Positions 12,341 through 25,311 of a DNA stretch of 64,000 nucleotides are shown here, piece by piece. The notes beneath the pieces were generated by a model, which saw only the letters and a program-made list of their open reading frames with translations, had not been told where the DNA came from and did not search any database. The stretch covers positions 47,906,807-47,970,806 of the forward strand of contig CM076139.1 of the NCBI GenBank assembly GCA_038025085.1, written 5' to 3'. The position numbers and the translations under genes were made by a program. This DNA comes from Tetragonia tetragonoides. Its lineage: Eukaryota > Streptophyta > Magnoliopsida > Caryophyllales > Aizoaceae. Each line of letters starts with the position of its first letter. The first letter of the stretch is position 1.

Positions 12341-13403
12341 AGGCATCAACAGTGCAATGTACGTCGAGGTATATTTGGGACATTTTCTCACTGTAGTTGT
12401 TCGTTTGTCATTTTTGGAAACTATTCAGAAACTTGTTTATGTTTACATCAGTGTCAGAATTCATAATGGCATGGCTTGCAAATGTCCTTCCTTCTTGCTA
12501 CAGGGCTTTACTAATGTTCTACTATCATTATTTTTCACCAACACAATTTTCTGGGCTGTTGCAGTAACATTTAAGTATACGGTTCTCTTCAACAATCCAG
12601 CAGAAAGTTCCAACTGTTAAAGGAGTTTAGAAGTCAGTCTGTGTGTGCATTTAGAATACTGGTTGGTGATTGTTTTATGCTTTCAGATGCCAACAAAGAG
12701 TTTCGGTGTATCGAAAAAATGTTTATTGTACCCCTTATATGGTGTGGTTATGGTATAAAGTGCGCTCCAATAAGTCTTAAACCCATTCTGAGTGTGATTA
12801 CTGTGTTATCATATCTTTTCATACACAAATATTGCAGTTCTGACAATGCTAATTCACAATACAGGAAATATATCTATGTCTGCATGAGCTTCACTATAAG
12901 CAGTTTGGCACCCATGCATGATGCATATGATGTAAAAGGTACTCATGCTCTAGATTAATCTGGTTACTTCTGTTTCTGTGGAACATTAATCACAAAAGGA
13001 TGAAATTTTGGAGGAGATGGGAAAGTTCACACTTCTGCGCATCACCATTGTAGAGCTTGGCGGATTAACAATGAAACTCCATAGCAAGAGCAATCAATTT
13101 TGAGTTCTCATGAGAATGACACAAACAGAAGATTTCTGTATGAAAATTTTATGGGACTTACCAGCATTCCGTACATAGCATTGAAAAGGTTGCTGCTAAG
13201 TCCCCTTTAGTTTCACATCCCTTTTCTCTGTCATTGTTCTACATGCGCCTCTAAGGCTTTATATATCAGCATAGAAGAAGGGTGAGTTTTTGCTAGAAAA
13301 TGATGAGATTTTTACTCAAATCGAGTGAATCTTTTTTATAACAGGGTGTTTTTTCCCCTATCACTCCCATTTCTCTCACGTCCTCCCTCTCCACCATTAA
13401 TTA
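12341..13403. other. Spacer after the kinase pseudogene
   Basis: Probably former 3' UTR and flank of the receptor kinase. No supported gene; the open frames here show no domain or codon bias. Confidence 0.5.
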
Positions 13404-13537
13404 GGGTGTATGTTTTTCAACGGAATTGAAGTGAACTTCGCTATACTAGACTGAACTGAATACTACGTGAGAAAATTACGTGAACTAAACATCATTGAAC
13501 TAAACCAATTACTATATAAGTGGAAAAGAACACACCC
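13404..13537. mobile_element. PIF/Harbinger-like MITE with TTA duplication
   Basis: The ends GGGTGTATGTTTTTC and GAAAAGAACACACCC are inverted repeats, flanked on both sides by TTA (13401-13403 and 13538-13540). The body carries gaactgaactgaa words. At 134 bp it is non-coding. Related copies occur at 49719-50041 and, as right ends only, near 14415 and 15950. Confidence 0.75.
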
Positions 13538-14965
13538 TTAGTTTTTTTTGCTAACCGAAAAGGGGAAAGAGCAACCACAATTTGCGTCATATAGTAGCAC
13601 CCCCCATTATGGATTGTCCAGTTTGAACCAAAAACTATATCTCAGTAGAGAACCGTCATCACAACACAGATCATAAAAATGAGTTGCATGAGCCATCGCG
13701 ATAATCTCACGAGGGTTCAGGTCTAACTCATCCCCTTGGACAATTCAAACATTACTTATACAACCTCTTTCCAATAGTTGTCAAGAATCAAGATTCAAAC
13801 TCCTAATATTAGACAAGCTGACATTAACCTTAATTATGTGATAGCGCCTCAACCTGCCTCACCACGACCAAATCGGTTTTTTAGAAACTGAAAATATCCA
13901 ACGTGGCCTAATATTGGTAGGTATTCTGCTTGGTAACATAGATAATTCTATATCCTACACTGTGTGGTGCAATAGTAGCACCACACAAGTGGGATCCATG
14001 CAAAAATGAAACTGGGAACTTGGATTGGCACGGTGAGGCGTGAGGGAGTGAGGGGAGTAGAGTACTAAACTAAAATTACGGGTCCCACATATGTCCTTTT
14101 GTTTTCGTTCAATTTTCTTTGTTCATAAGTGCATCTTTCACCAATTGGCTTTTCTAAGTTTTTTATTTTTACTAACCCCTTTCTTAGTTTCTCAGGTTTG
14201 TATACTTCATTTCTTCCTTTTTTTCCCCCTTTTATTAACCAAATTTATTTTACTTAACTTTCTTCTTATGTTGTTCCAATTGTATAAATATAATTGAATT
14301 GAACTAAATAGTAATATATGAGAGAAAAGTATGTCAGTAAATTAAACTGAACTGAACACCACCAACCTAAACTGAACTGAGCCATTATTAAATAATTGAA
14401 AAAGAACACGCCCTTATTTTTCATTCAAATATAAAATGAGTTAAAATTTTGGCATTATCATTTGAATTTTTTTGGTAAAACTTCTTGGATTTATATAGTT
14501 AGAAATTTTATAAAAATTAAAAAAGTGATAATTTTAGTTAATCTTTTTTCTAGTGTTCAGATACATAATTTTATTGGTCTCATCTTAACTTTTGGGTCAG
14601 AAATTCGATGTTAAGTCATATTATTCTTTTTCTTTTTTTTTATAATATTGCTCACTTCGATGGCACATTCTATATTTCCGAAATATGCCAACATTACATA
14701 TAGACACAAGTTACTTTGGGCCGCACATTACACCCTTTTCCTACCAGTTTAGGTGGATCCCGTGGTTTGGGTTCACCTTGCCCTATTGTGTTCTATTTTG
14801 TACTTAGGTTATCTAATGTTTCAGTGAGGCAACAAGTGCTTAAGGTAGTCCCCAAATATTAAGCCGTCTTAAACCGTGATATGGGTTTATCGGTTAGGGG
14901 TTTAATGTTTCGGGGGCAATGACGAGTGCTTAGGGTTTAACCTTAAGCCGTCTTAGCCCAGGGTT

Positions 14966-14996
14966 GGGGTTTAGGGTTTAGGGTTTAGGGTTTTAG
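14966..14996. repeat. Short telomere-like tract (TTTAGGG)n
   Basis: Three to four units of the plant telomere repeat, within a longer stretch rich in degenerate ggtttagggt words (about 14860-15040). It is internal, so it is an interstitial telomere-like repeat and not a chromosome end. Confidence 0.8.
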
Positions 14997-15041
14997 TGTG
15001 TACAGTTTAGAGTATAGGGTATAGGGCTAGGGCTTGGGGTT

Positions 15042-15202
15042 CATTGGCGGATCCACCATTGGCCAAGGGCATTCTATGAAACCCACTTGGGCCAATTTTT
15101 TTTTAAAATCTTCATAAAAATTATTTTAATAAAATTTTAAGAAATATGCTATGCATTAGAAAATAGTGCACCCACTTGAATGGATTTCTGGATCCGCCAG
15201 TG
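15042..15202. mobile_element. Small hAT-like MITE
   Basis: The ends CATTGGCGGATCCA and TGGATCCGCCAGTG are inverted repeats around an AT-rich 160-bp body. A related decayed copy lies in the methyltransferase intron (about 46436-46578). No exact 8-bp duplication could be read. Confidence 0.65.
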
Positions 15203-15468
15203 GGGCTAGCTTTGGGAGCTTAGGGTTGGGGATATTAACTTCAAAATAAAACAAGCTAATGTTGATTTGGGTTAACTACGGGCCAATGAATTTTAAGAAT
15301 AAAGGGATAAGAAGTACTCTCATGCTCTCACCCTAAGTATATGTAACAGTATGAATATTATCATATTAATATATATAACAGTATAATTAACACATATTAT
15401 GGTATAAATATTATCATATTAATGTATAATGTATACCTAATTCGCGAAATACGCACACTAATTAGTTC

Positions 15469-15469
<1 letters not shown>

Positions 15470-15537
<68 letters not shown>
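15470..15537. repeat. (ATA)n trinucleotide microsatellite
   Basis: About 22 uninterrupted AAT units. Confidence 0.95.
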
Positions 15538-16482
15538 GTTTTTTTTGTTGTTGTGAAAAACCAACTTTAATATATATGACATTTCTAACAAATTACCTTT
15601 AAAAATTATTCTTCTAAGAAACCATCTTTAAAAATTCTTATGCATCTCTCTTGTGTTCTTAATCCGTCATCGTCCCACTCTCCGGTGACCTTCATAGCAA
15701 GTGCATTGTCTAATAAATGTCAATTCTAAAAGACAATGAGGCCCAAGTTGTTTGTGGCACGTACAATGATTGTGAGAGTAAAGTGGTTCAGGTTTATTAC
15801 AAGATCGTGATAGGTCTGACAAGTACTTGCGGAGTCAGATCAGATTAACGACAACATTGACAAACACTTACCTGGTTAGATCAGATCAGTGACAACCACT
15901 TATCTAATCAAATTAGTAGAAAAAAACACACCCTAAGTCTATTCGTTAATACCGATATATTACGTATAAATAACTTGTTTTTTTTTTCTTTTGCATAATA
16001 TGTGCTTCACATACACCAAAAAGAAAAAAAGAATGAAATATCCATGTTGACGTCCACTATATAAAAATTTCACAAAAATCTGTATAAGACCGTTCCAAGT
16101 AAGAGAAGACGATTTTTATTAAAATTAAGGATGTCTTGTGGACAAAAAGAAATCACCCTTATTTTTCATAAAAGTCACTCCAATCTCATCCTCCCGTAAG
16201 ATGGTTTTACATAAAAGTTTTACAATTTTTATATGTAGCATGGTGGCGTACTTTTTATTTTTATGATACAAGTAGTGAAAATATGAAATATAGCTTTAAT
16301 AGATAAATAATAATAAAAAATATAGCTGCAAGGTTACAATTGATCATCACAAAATATTATTGTGTTGGTATCATTGAATAGTTAAATCATTGATCAACAT
16401 AATATAAATGCCCAAAGAATGATTATTGTAACTCAATTCTAATTTCGTAATAAAATCCCCCATCTTTCTATCAAAAAAAATA

Positions 16483-16691
16483 GCGCAATTTGGTGAAAAC
16501 CATCTAAAAGGTTACACTTTTTGTCCAGTATCTTCTGAACCGTTGGTATTTGTTCAATACCACCTTTAGTGTTACAAACTCCCTGAAAATCACACCTTAA
16601 GTGAATTTCTGCCCAAATCCCTTGATTTTTTTTCCATTTTACCCTCACGTATCCGTCATATGACTTTTAAATGATTTGACCAAATAATTAA
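16483..16691 (+). repeat. MULE left terminal inverted repeat
   Basis: It pairs in reverse with 24250-24453. Shared words include ttggtgaaaa, aaaagtgtaac (as complement), tatttgttca, caccttaagtgaattt, ccattttaccctcacg and aaatgatttgaccaaataatt. Confidence 0.88.
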
Positions 16692-16808
16692 ATAAATTAA
16701 AAATAGAAATGTAAATAACTAAACTAATTAAACAAAAACAATGAATTAAACTGAATTCATTTAATTTTCACCCACCCACCCCCCATTCAGTCAAAAAAAT
16801 TGACTGCC

Positions 16809-16814
<6 letters not shown>

Positions 16815-16870
<56 letters not shown>
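16815..16870. repeat. (CT)n microsatellite in the MULE leader
   Basis: A CT tract of about 56 bp lies in the 5' leader of the transposase transcript region. A likely leader intron follows, with a donor near 16981 (aaaaaagGTATGC) and an acceptor near 17312 (ttcaagGTCATGG). Confidence 0.85.
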
Positions 16871-16873
<3 letters not shown>

Positions 16874-17779
16874 GACACTCTCTCTCTCCTCTCAGTGACA
16901 GCGAAAGGATTCTTGCTAAAAGGAGATAAAGAGAAAGAGGAGTGATTCTAAAGCTTCGAAAGTGATTCTGGGTAAAAAAGGTATGCCCAACTTTCATTAT
17001 TAGCTTTAATTAATCACCCATTAGTAAAAAAAACATTTTGTTTAACCTATTTTAGTATGAAACCCTAAAAAAAATGTATTTTTTGATGTTGAATGGTTTA
17101 ATGGTGAAAAACGTGCTCTTTATAGTAGTTTATTATGAAACCCTAAAAAAAATTGGGTTTTTTGATGTTGTTTTGTTTGGCTTGTATGGGGTTGTATGAG
17201 ATTGTTTTATGTGTAATTGGTAATTATTTAATGTTTGAATTGAAGTGTGTGTTTGTTAATTACCATTCTGAAATTACCATCCCCTCCCCTTAATTATTCT
17301 GTGTTGTTCAAGGTCATGGGTGTAACTGCAAAGAAGCACAGACCGCTTGTTTAAGGCCATGATTCTGACATAGTATTTAGGGTGCACTATGGTGGTGGAT
17401 GGAAATACAGTAAATGGGGCAAGCTTAGTTATGAGGGGGGAGGTTTGTACATCACATTTGAGAGTGAGGCTTGCTATTTTGACCTTGTGAAGTGGTGTAA
17501 AAATGTTCTAAAGTATTCAGGGGAGTTTGAGATGCGGTTCAATAGGAAGCCTGGTTTTATTTTGGCTAAGAACAAGCAAAAAATTGTGGATGATGAAGAT
17601 ATAAGGGGTTTGGTGGCAAGTATAAATGATCAGGGTTAGGTTTTGATGTCTATGTTGTTGATGCTGATAATGATGGGTATGAAGAAGATCATGAAGATGG
17701 GGACAATGTTGGGAAAATGGGTACTATGCATAGTGGGGACCATATAGGACAAGTTGGTAGCAGTCAAATAACTTTCCAG

Positions 17780-19209
<1,430 letters not shown>

Positions 19210-22200
19210 CTTCCCAGCATTCAACTCTAAACCCAACTACACAAGACAACCAGCTGGCCTCCCTTCCACCTCAGTTGGCCTCCCTTCTAACTCTAAACTC
19301 TAGTAGCTCATTACAACCATTTAAGAGGACTGGGCCTCGAGTGAAGTCAAGTGCAAGAAAATTTTCAGCTCCAAGAAAATCTCCCCTAGCTCAGAAAAAC
19401 CAACCACAAACAGATCCTCAACCAAAAAGCAAAAAACAGTCCAAGAAAAAGGAAACTGTGAAGGGTAAAGGGAAAGAAAAGTGACTTACAGTTCCAAACC
19501 ATTCACTAGGGGTGTTGATGGTCAGGTTGATGATGATTAAGAATCAGAACTATCAACTCCTAGTGATTTTGAAAATGATGACACAGATTCAGGAGATTTT
19601 GATTTTGATGGGTTTGGGGAGTTTAATCATGAGGTGGACTTTGACGGGAGGGCATAGTTAGTGACAGAAGGGTTGACAGGGAGTGTTAACCACAATCTTG
19701 GTGTGCAAGATCAGGGACAAGAACAGCCACAAGAACAACAACATCAACCACAAGAGCCACTCATTCTTGGCTCAGATTCAGATGAGGAGAGGCCTAGTCC
19801 CTTTGTTGGTGACCTAGAATCATATGGCAATGATAATTTGGAGAGTTTGGTAGGGAGTGATGAAGAGAGAGATCCCTATGGTGTTTTCAACCCTAGATCT
19901 GATTTGAATAAGCCAATACTGTTCAAGAGAGGGCTTCAATTCTCAAGTAATGAAGTGTTAAGGGAGGCTTTGAGGGTTCATGCTGTACAAACTAGATGTG
20001 ATTACTTCTATATGCATAATGATAAGAGTAGGGTGAGTGTTTATTGCTTAAAGAGGTGTCCTTGTCCACTTATAAGAGGTAGGAAGAGGGGGTGTAAGTG
20101 TGAGGACTTTAAGTGTTTCTTCAAGGTTCATGCAGTGAAGGTGAGAGGAGAGGAGACTTTCCAAATCAGAACTGTCATGCCTACTCATATCTGTGAGAAA
20201 GACAGTCACAGTAAGAGGCTGACAACAGCCTACCTTGCTAGAACCTATCTTGATAACTGGAAGGCAGATCCCACCTGGAAGCTGGAAGCTTTCAAAGCCC
20301 AAGTGGAGAGGGATACTGGGTTGTCTACAGGGTATTACTTATGTTAGAATGCAAGATGCAGGGCTAAGTCCATAATATATAGAGCTTGTGAAGATCAGTA
20401 CAAGAGGGTGTATGACTACAAGGATGTAATCATGAAGTACAATCCAGGTAGTAATGCAGTTGTGGTGGTTGACAGTGTAGATAGGCCTATTCCAGTATTT
20501 CAGAGGATGTATGTTTGTTTGCAAGGTTGTAAGGAAGGGTTTAAGGCTGGTTGTAGGCCATTAATTGGGGTTGATAGCTGCCATTTGAAAGGAGCCTATC
20601 CTGGAATGATTTTTGTAGCAGTAGGTGTTGATCCAAACAACAATATCTACCCTATTGCTTGGAGTGTTGTAGAGAGAGTAAAGATTCTTGGACATGGTTT
20701 TTGAGGTTGCTATTGCAAGATCTTGGTATGCCTGATGAGAAGTTGACATTTATGTCAGATAGGCAAAAGGTAAGATGTATTAGTCACATTAATTTGTTTG
20801 TTTATGTGCATGTTATAGAAGGTAAGAGTTACATGGCTGACTTGGGTTTGTTTGCAGGGATTGTTAGAGGCCTTTGCAATAGTAGCTCCTCATGCCTTCT
20901 TGAGGTTTTGTGTTAGACATATTTGGGAAAATTTCAAGACCCAATTTCCTGGAAAAGCTTTTAAGGATGCCTTTTGGCAAGCAGCAACAGCAACAACCAA
21001 GGCAAGGATTAACTTGTCCTTTGTTTATCTTAGGCATCTTGTGTTTATGCATTTTCATAGTAGCTCCTCATGCATTCTCATGTTTATCTTCTCATTTCAT
21101 TTTGTATAATGTATAGGAGGAGTTTAATAGATGTATGGAGGGGATTAAGCTATTTTCTAAGGATGCATACACATATCTTAGTGGTATCCCCCCAAAATAT
21201 TTGTCAAGGCATGCATTCTCAACTCTGCCAAAGTCTGATATGTTGTTAAATAACATATGTGAGTCATTTAATAATGTGCTCAGAGAGGCTAGGGATAAGC
21301 CTATTCTAACCCTCATGGAGTGGATTAGAAGGTATGTGATGCAAAGACACTTTGCCAAAAGGGAGGGAGTGAAGGCTTACAATGGAACTGTCATGCCCAA
21401 TGTGTTGAAGAGGATTGAGTGGGTTGATTTAGAGTCAAGAAATTGCACATTAATCCCTGCAGGAGGTGAAGCATAGAGATGATACTGTAGTTGTGAACCT
21501 TGCTAACAAGACTTGTACTTGTTATAGGTGGGACCTTAGTGGTATCCTTGTCCCCAAGCTTACAAATGCATAGAGTTTGTTAGGAAGAGTCTAATCGGTT
21601 TCATACATGAGTCATATAGCAAGGAGAAGTTCTGTGCTGCATATGGTGTTCCTTTGCATGGGATGCCTGGTATGAAACATTGGGGAAGAGTTCAAATGAC
21701 ACTGAACCTGAGCCACATGGTATTAGAAAGATGCCTGGGAGGCCATCTAAAAAGAAGAGGAAGTTGGAAGCAGGAGAGACAGAGGAAAGGAAGAGGGTTA
21801 AGAGGAAGTTCACGCCTAACTAATGCAAGACATGTGGAGTGCTTGGTCACAACAGCAGAATCTGCAAGAAGAAAGACTCAACTGAGCAACCACCTGAGCA
21901 ATCAGATGAGCCCTTACCTGAACCTGCACCTAAGTCGAAAGGTGGGAGGCCCCTATTACCAGCTGGAGCATACAAGAGAGTGCCTAAGTACCATAAGAAG
22001 AAGAAGGCTCTTGTAAGTAAAATGACATTCTATTTTTTGTACTTTGTAGTTTGTAATGCAACTAATCTAATCACCTTGTTTATTTTTGTAGGTTGTGAAT
22101 ACTGAGAGGACTAGTGAGCACAGCCCAACGCATGATGTGAACTTAGGTGACTTCAATGGCTTCGAGGTATTTGGGAGCCAAGAGAGCCATGTTATGTCAA

Positions 22201-22285
22201 GCCAACAACAATGGAGCCATTCAGTCATGCACCCACATCAACCTGCCCCTACACCTACCCCTACAGCAGGAACAACAACACCAGG

Positions 22286-22320
<35 letters not shown>

Positions 22321-22568
22321 CTGCATCTGAGAGGCCTCTATGGGAGGCCTTGACTGTTTTTATTTGGTTTTGTTATGACTTTGAAGTACTTGTATTAGCT
22401 TCTTAGTACATTAGATGTCTTAAGACAATGACAATGATAGTATTTTGGAATTGCAATTGTATTGCAATTGTATGGTATTTTGAACAAGTATGTTCTTGCA
22501 ATTTGCAATTGTAAGCTACGCTTTTGCAATTGCTATTTTTGCAATTGCAATTTTTGAACACCTACAAC

Positions 22569-23162
22569 TAGGGGTGAGCGCAAGCGGGTACCCACTTGAA
22601 ATCTTAGGATTTGGTATTGGAATTGGTTAGAGCAGTTCCTCAAATTTGGGACCCAGAATTGGAATTGGTTAGAGCAGTTCCTCGAAATTGATACCCAGAC
22701 GAGGAATTGGCAGGTCCAATTCCAATACCAGGTACCCAGTTCCCGTCATCCCTCATTGAAAAAAATTGCTTGACATCTTTCTCGTAGAACTTTCATGGGA
22801 ATAGTGGAATATTATCCAAATACTATGAGTTACGATTGTGCGACAATTCCAAAAGAAAATATTACAACATTGAAATGATCAAAATCATAACATATGCAAT
22901 AGAAAAACTAATGTAGTAGTAGCATTGGTAGGCATTGTAAATTGGACCCACCATGTACCCAGTTCTTTGAATTAGTCCCACCAGATACCCACTGGGTCCT
23001 GGGTCCAGAAAAATGATACCCAGAATTGGAATTGCTTCCAAACAGGTCTGAATTTTTGGACCCAGAATTGGAATTGGCAGGAATAGTTCCAGGTCGGAAC
23101 CCGCCAGGTCCAAACCAATTCCAAGACCTGGACCAGGTACCCAAGACCCGTGCTCACCCCTA
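22569..23162. mobile_element. hAT-type MITE nested in the MULE, perfect 8-bp duplication
   Basis: Ends TAGGGGTGAGC and GCTCACCCCTA form perfect 11-bp inverted repeats. The flanking cctacaac at 22561-22568 is repeated exactly at 23163-23170. The 594-bp body is filled with inverted and direct copies of attggaattgg / ggtacccag words and has no coding potential. It sits between the two MULE genes, in 3' transcript DNA. Confidence 0.93.
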
Positions 23163-23463
23163 CCTACAACAAGTATGTTATTGCAATTTGCAATTGCAAG
23201 TATTTAAAGATTTTTATATATTTTCAGATTTCCAAGTTATTGCAATTACAAGTAGTTTACAGCTTCATTTCATGTCAAAAGCACAATTCATTTCATACCA
23301 ATACCAAAACAATGCTACAATTCATTTCATACCTCTCATGGCTACACTAATAACACAATTACATGATCTTCAAGCTTCAAAATACAAAACACAAGACCCT
23401 AATTGCTCATAAGAGGTTACATGACAACATTACAACACACACACACACACACACAACACTACC

Positions 23464-23912
23464 ACTTACATTTTGCTAACACAAACAAACATCAACATTA
23501 CAAGTCCAATTACTACCACCCAAAGGATGTACAAAGTATGATCCATCTTTTTCATTTTCATCTTCATCTTATTCACCTCACTTGACCTCTCAATACTCTT
23601 GGCCTTCAATTTTTGAATTTCCATAGCTTGAGCATAATTTTAAGCATTCAACCTTCCAATCTCATTTTGCAAATTTATTCTCATCCATCAACTCAATTGA
23701 GAATATCCTCTGCCATTCGGTCATTTCCAGATCATAACATATGAAAAATCACATTTTTGAGTTTGTATTATGGGATCATAATCTCCACATCCAAAAAAAG
23801 GTCTCCCTGGATTCTTCTTTGTCTTGGATTTCACAAGATAGGCCTTTTTCTTACATTTACAAGTTGGAGGCCATGAAGAATGGCTTGAATTGGAGCTTGA
23901 CATATCTTTCAA
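23464..23912 (-). pseudogene. GRF-type zinc finger, coiled-coil and membrane-anchor gene of the MULE
   Basis: From ATG at 23912 the product begins MKDMSSSNSSHSSWPP, then a GRF-type zinc finger with C-x-C (CKCKKKAYLVKSKTKKNPGR), FFGCG and a last cysteine in QKCDF. Further down are coiled-coil-like segments (LQNEIGRLN, MEIQKLKAKSIER) and a single transmembrane helix (LYILWVVVIGLVMLMFVCV) just before the stop at 23464. This is the layout of the small plant proteins annotated like At4g04775. A shift near 23722 and internal stops near 23683 and 23640 break it. It lies inside the MULE, converging on the transposase, the position mudrB occupies in maize MuDR, though no sequence relation to mudrB is claimed. 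Its role in transposition is unknown. Confidence 0.75.
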
Positions 23913-24249
23913 CTTACAAAATCAAAGAAAATCAAACAAACCCTAATTCAGTCAGAAATTGGGGAAAAAATTAAAGAGAGATAAACATACGAAAATAAAA
24001 TACGAGAAGAGGAGAAGATTTTTTACCTCGCGATGGCAGAGAAATAACGACAATGGAAGAGAGAAAAAGTGGAGAAAACACAACAATGGCAGAGGGAGAA
24101 CAGAGGGAGAAGATAGGGAGAAGAGAGGAGAGTCGAGTGTTTTGGGAAATGGGGAAAATTTTTGGGTTTATTTGGTCAAACAATTTAATTACAAATAGAT
24201 AAATAAAAGCTTGGTCAAATCAGATTTTAATTATTTGGTCAAATCAGTT

Positions 24250-24453
24250 TTTAATTATTTGGTCAAATCATTTAAAAGTCACATGAGGGAGACGTGAGGG
24301 TAAAATGGGAAGAAAATCAAGGGATTTGGCCGGAAATTCACTTAAGGTGTGATTTTCAGGGCGTTTGTAACATTAAAGGTGGTACTGAACAAATACCAAC
24401 GTTTCAGGGGGTATTAAACAAAAAGTGTAACTTTTTAGTTGATTTTCACCAGG
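24250..24453 (-). repeat. MULE right terminal inverted repeat
   Basis: Reverse-complement partner of 16483-16691. It starts inside with aattatttggtcaaatcattt and ends gattttcaccagg. The outermost AATTGCGC expected from the left end is missing or changed. Confidence 0.85.
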
Positions 24454-24691
24454 AAAAAAATAAAATAAAGGCTCAAAGAATGAAAATGTTCCACGGCAAG
24501 TTGCAAGTACAGTGAATGTGACCCAGTGTAAAATGAATGACTCTTTTATTGGTCAATCCCTCTTTAGCTCTCTCATTCTCTCCAAAGCACCACACAGTGT
24601 GGTGTATAGCAGCTCTCTTGGTAGCACTACCTTCGTCCAAACCGAACAAAATGAAAATTGAAACGTCATTTTCATTTCCAATCTGTTAATA
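24454..24691. other. Spacer between the MULE and the foldback element
   Basis: About 240 bp of upstream DNA, possibly part of the original promoter region of the oxidoreductase. It carries a small hairpin, accacacagtgtggtgt, near 24590. Confidence 0.5.
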
Positions 24692-25048
24692 GGGCAAATT
24701 GGTGAAAACTCCCAAGAAGTTTGGAGTTTTTGCTTAGAACACCCAAACATTTTCAACTTTGGCAAGTACCTCAAACAAAATGAAAAAGCCTTGTAAGTCC
24801 CCCCAACCAGCCATTTTAAAACATTTTGGCCCCATTTTGCCCTCACGTGCTTTGCACGTGATCATTAATTGTTGACTCCAATTAATGATCACGTGCAAAG
24901 CACGTGAGGGCAAAATGGGGCAATTTTTTTTTAAAGTGGGAATTACAAGACTTTTCCATTTTGTTTGGGGGTACTTGCCAAAGTTGAAAATGTTTGGATG
25001 TTCTAAGCAAAAACTCCAAACTTCTTGGGAGTTTTCACCAATTTGCCC
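24692..25048. mobile_element. Foldback MULE-type MITE with perfect 9-bp duplication
   Basis: The 357-bp element is almost entirely two inverted arms of about 170 bp around a short loop (ttgttgactccaa near 24870-24880). The ends are GGGCAAATTGGTGAAAACTCCC and its complement. The 9-mer ctgttaata flanks it exactly at 24683-24691 and 25049-25057. Outer tips and the inner cattttgccctcacgt word resemble the terminal repeats of the 8-kb MULE, so the two are probably relatives. It lies 264 bp upstream of the intact oxidoreductase start codon. The 29632 copy lacks it. Confidence 0.93.
24844..24906. promoter_or_regulatory. Four CACGTG (G-box) motifs carried by the foldback MITE
   Basis: Perfect CACGTG hexamers lie at 24844-24849, 24855-24860, 24890-24895 and 24901-24906, two per arm, 406-468 bp upstream of the oxidoreductase ATG. 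In plants CACGTG is bound by bHLH and bZIP factors (PIF, HY5, ABF types). Whether these sites act on the gene is inference. Confidence 0.55.
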
Positions 25049-25311
25049 CTGTTAATACAATCAATCAATCAATCATAATCTTTATAAGGAAAACAAAAAA
25101 AAAAGAAAAAAAAAATTGGACAGTGGGAAAATTTTCACCAGACGTTGTACATCGGACATCATCATCAGTTCACATTACCCAGGTCGTAGGCAACTCTGGA
25201 AACCAGAGAGAGACAAAACCAAAGGAACCCATCATCCAATTCATCATCATATCAAATTCCTACAAAAATTGAAAATTCTCTCTCCTAAAAATACCCAATT
25301 CAACCCACAAA

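Larger units (their letters stand above)
13541..16473. other. Repeat-rich spacer without genes
   Basis: No gene is supported over about 2.9 kb. It holds a right-end-only copy of the GAACTGAACTGAA/AAGAACACACCC MITE family near 14310-14415, a telomere-like tract, a hAT-like MITE, a TAA microsatellite and another MITE right end near 15935-15955. The words tctgtataagaccgttcc and agatggttttacat near 16080-16215 look like the ends of another small decayed MITE. Confidence 0.5.

Noticed and set aside
12021..12620. 199-aa ORF as an independent gene
   Set aside because: Its start is the kinase C-lobe (LLEMMTAKRPTDT) of the LRR pseudogene in one frame, then it runs out of frame into non-coding DNA.
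14966..14996. Chromosome end
   Set aside because: Only three to four telomere units, inside continuous sequence with genes on both sides.
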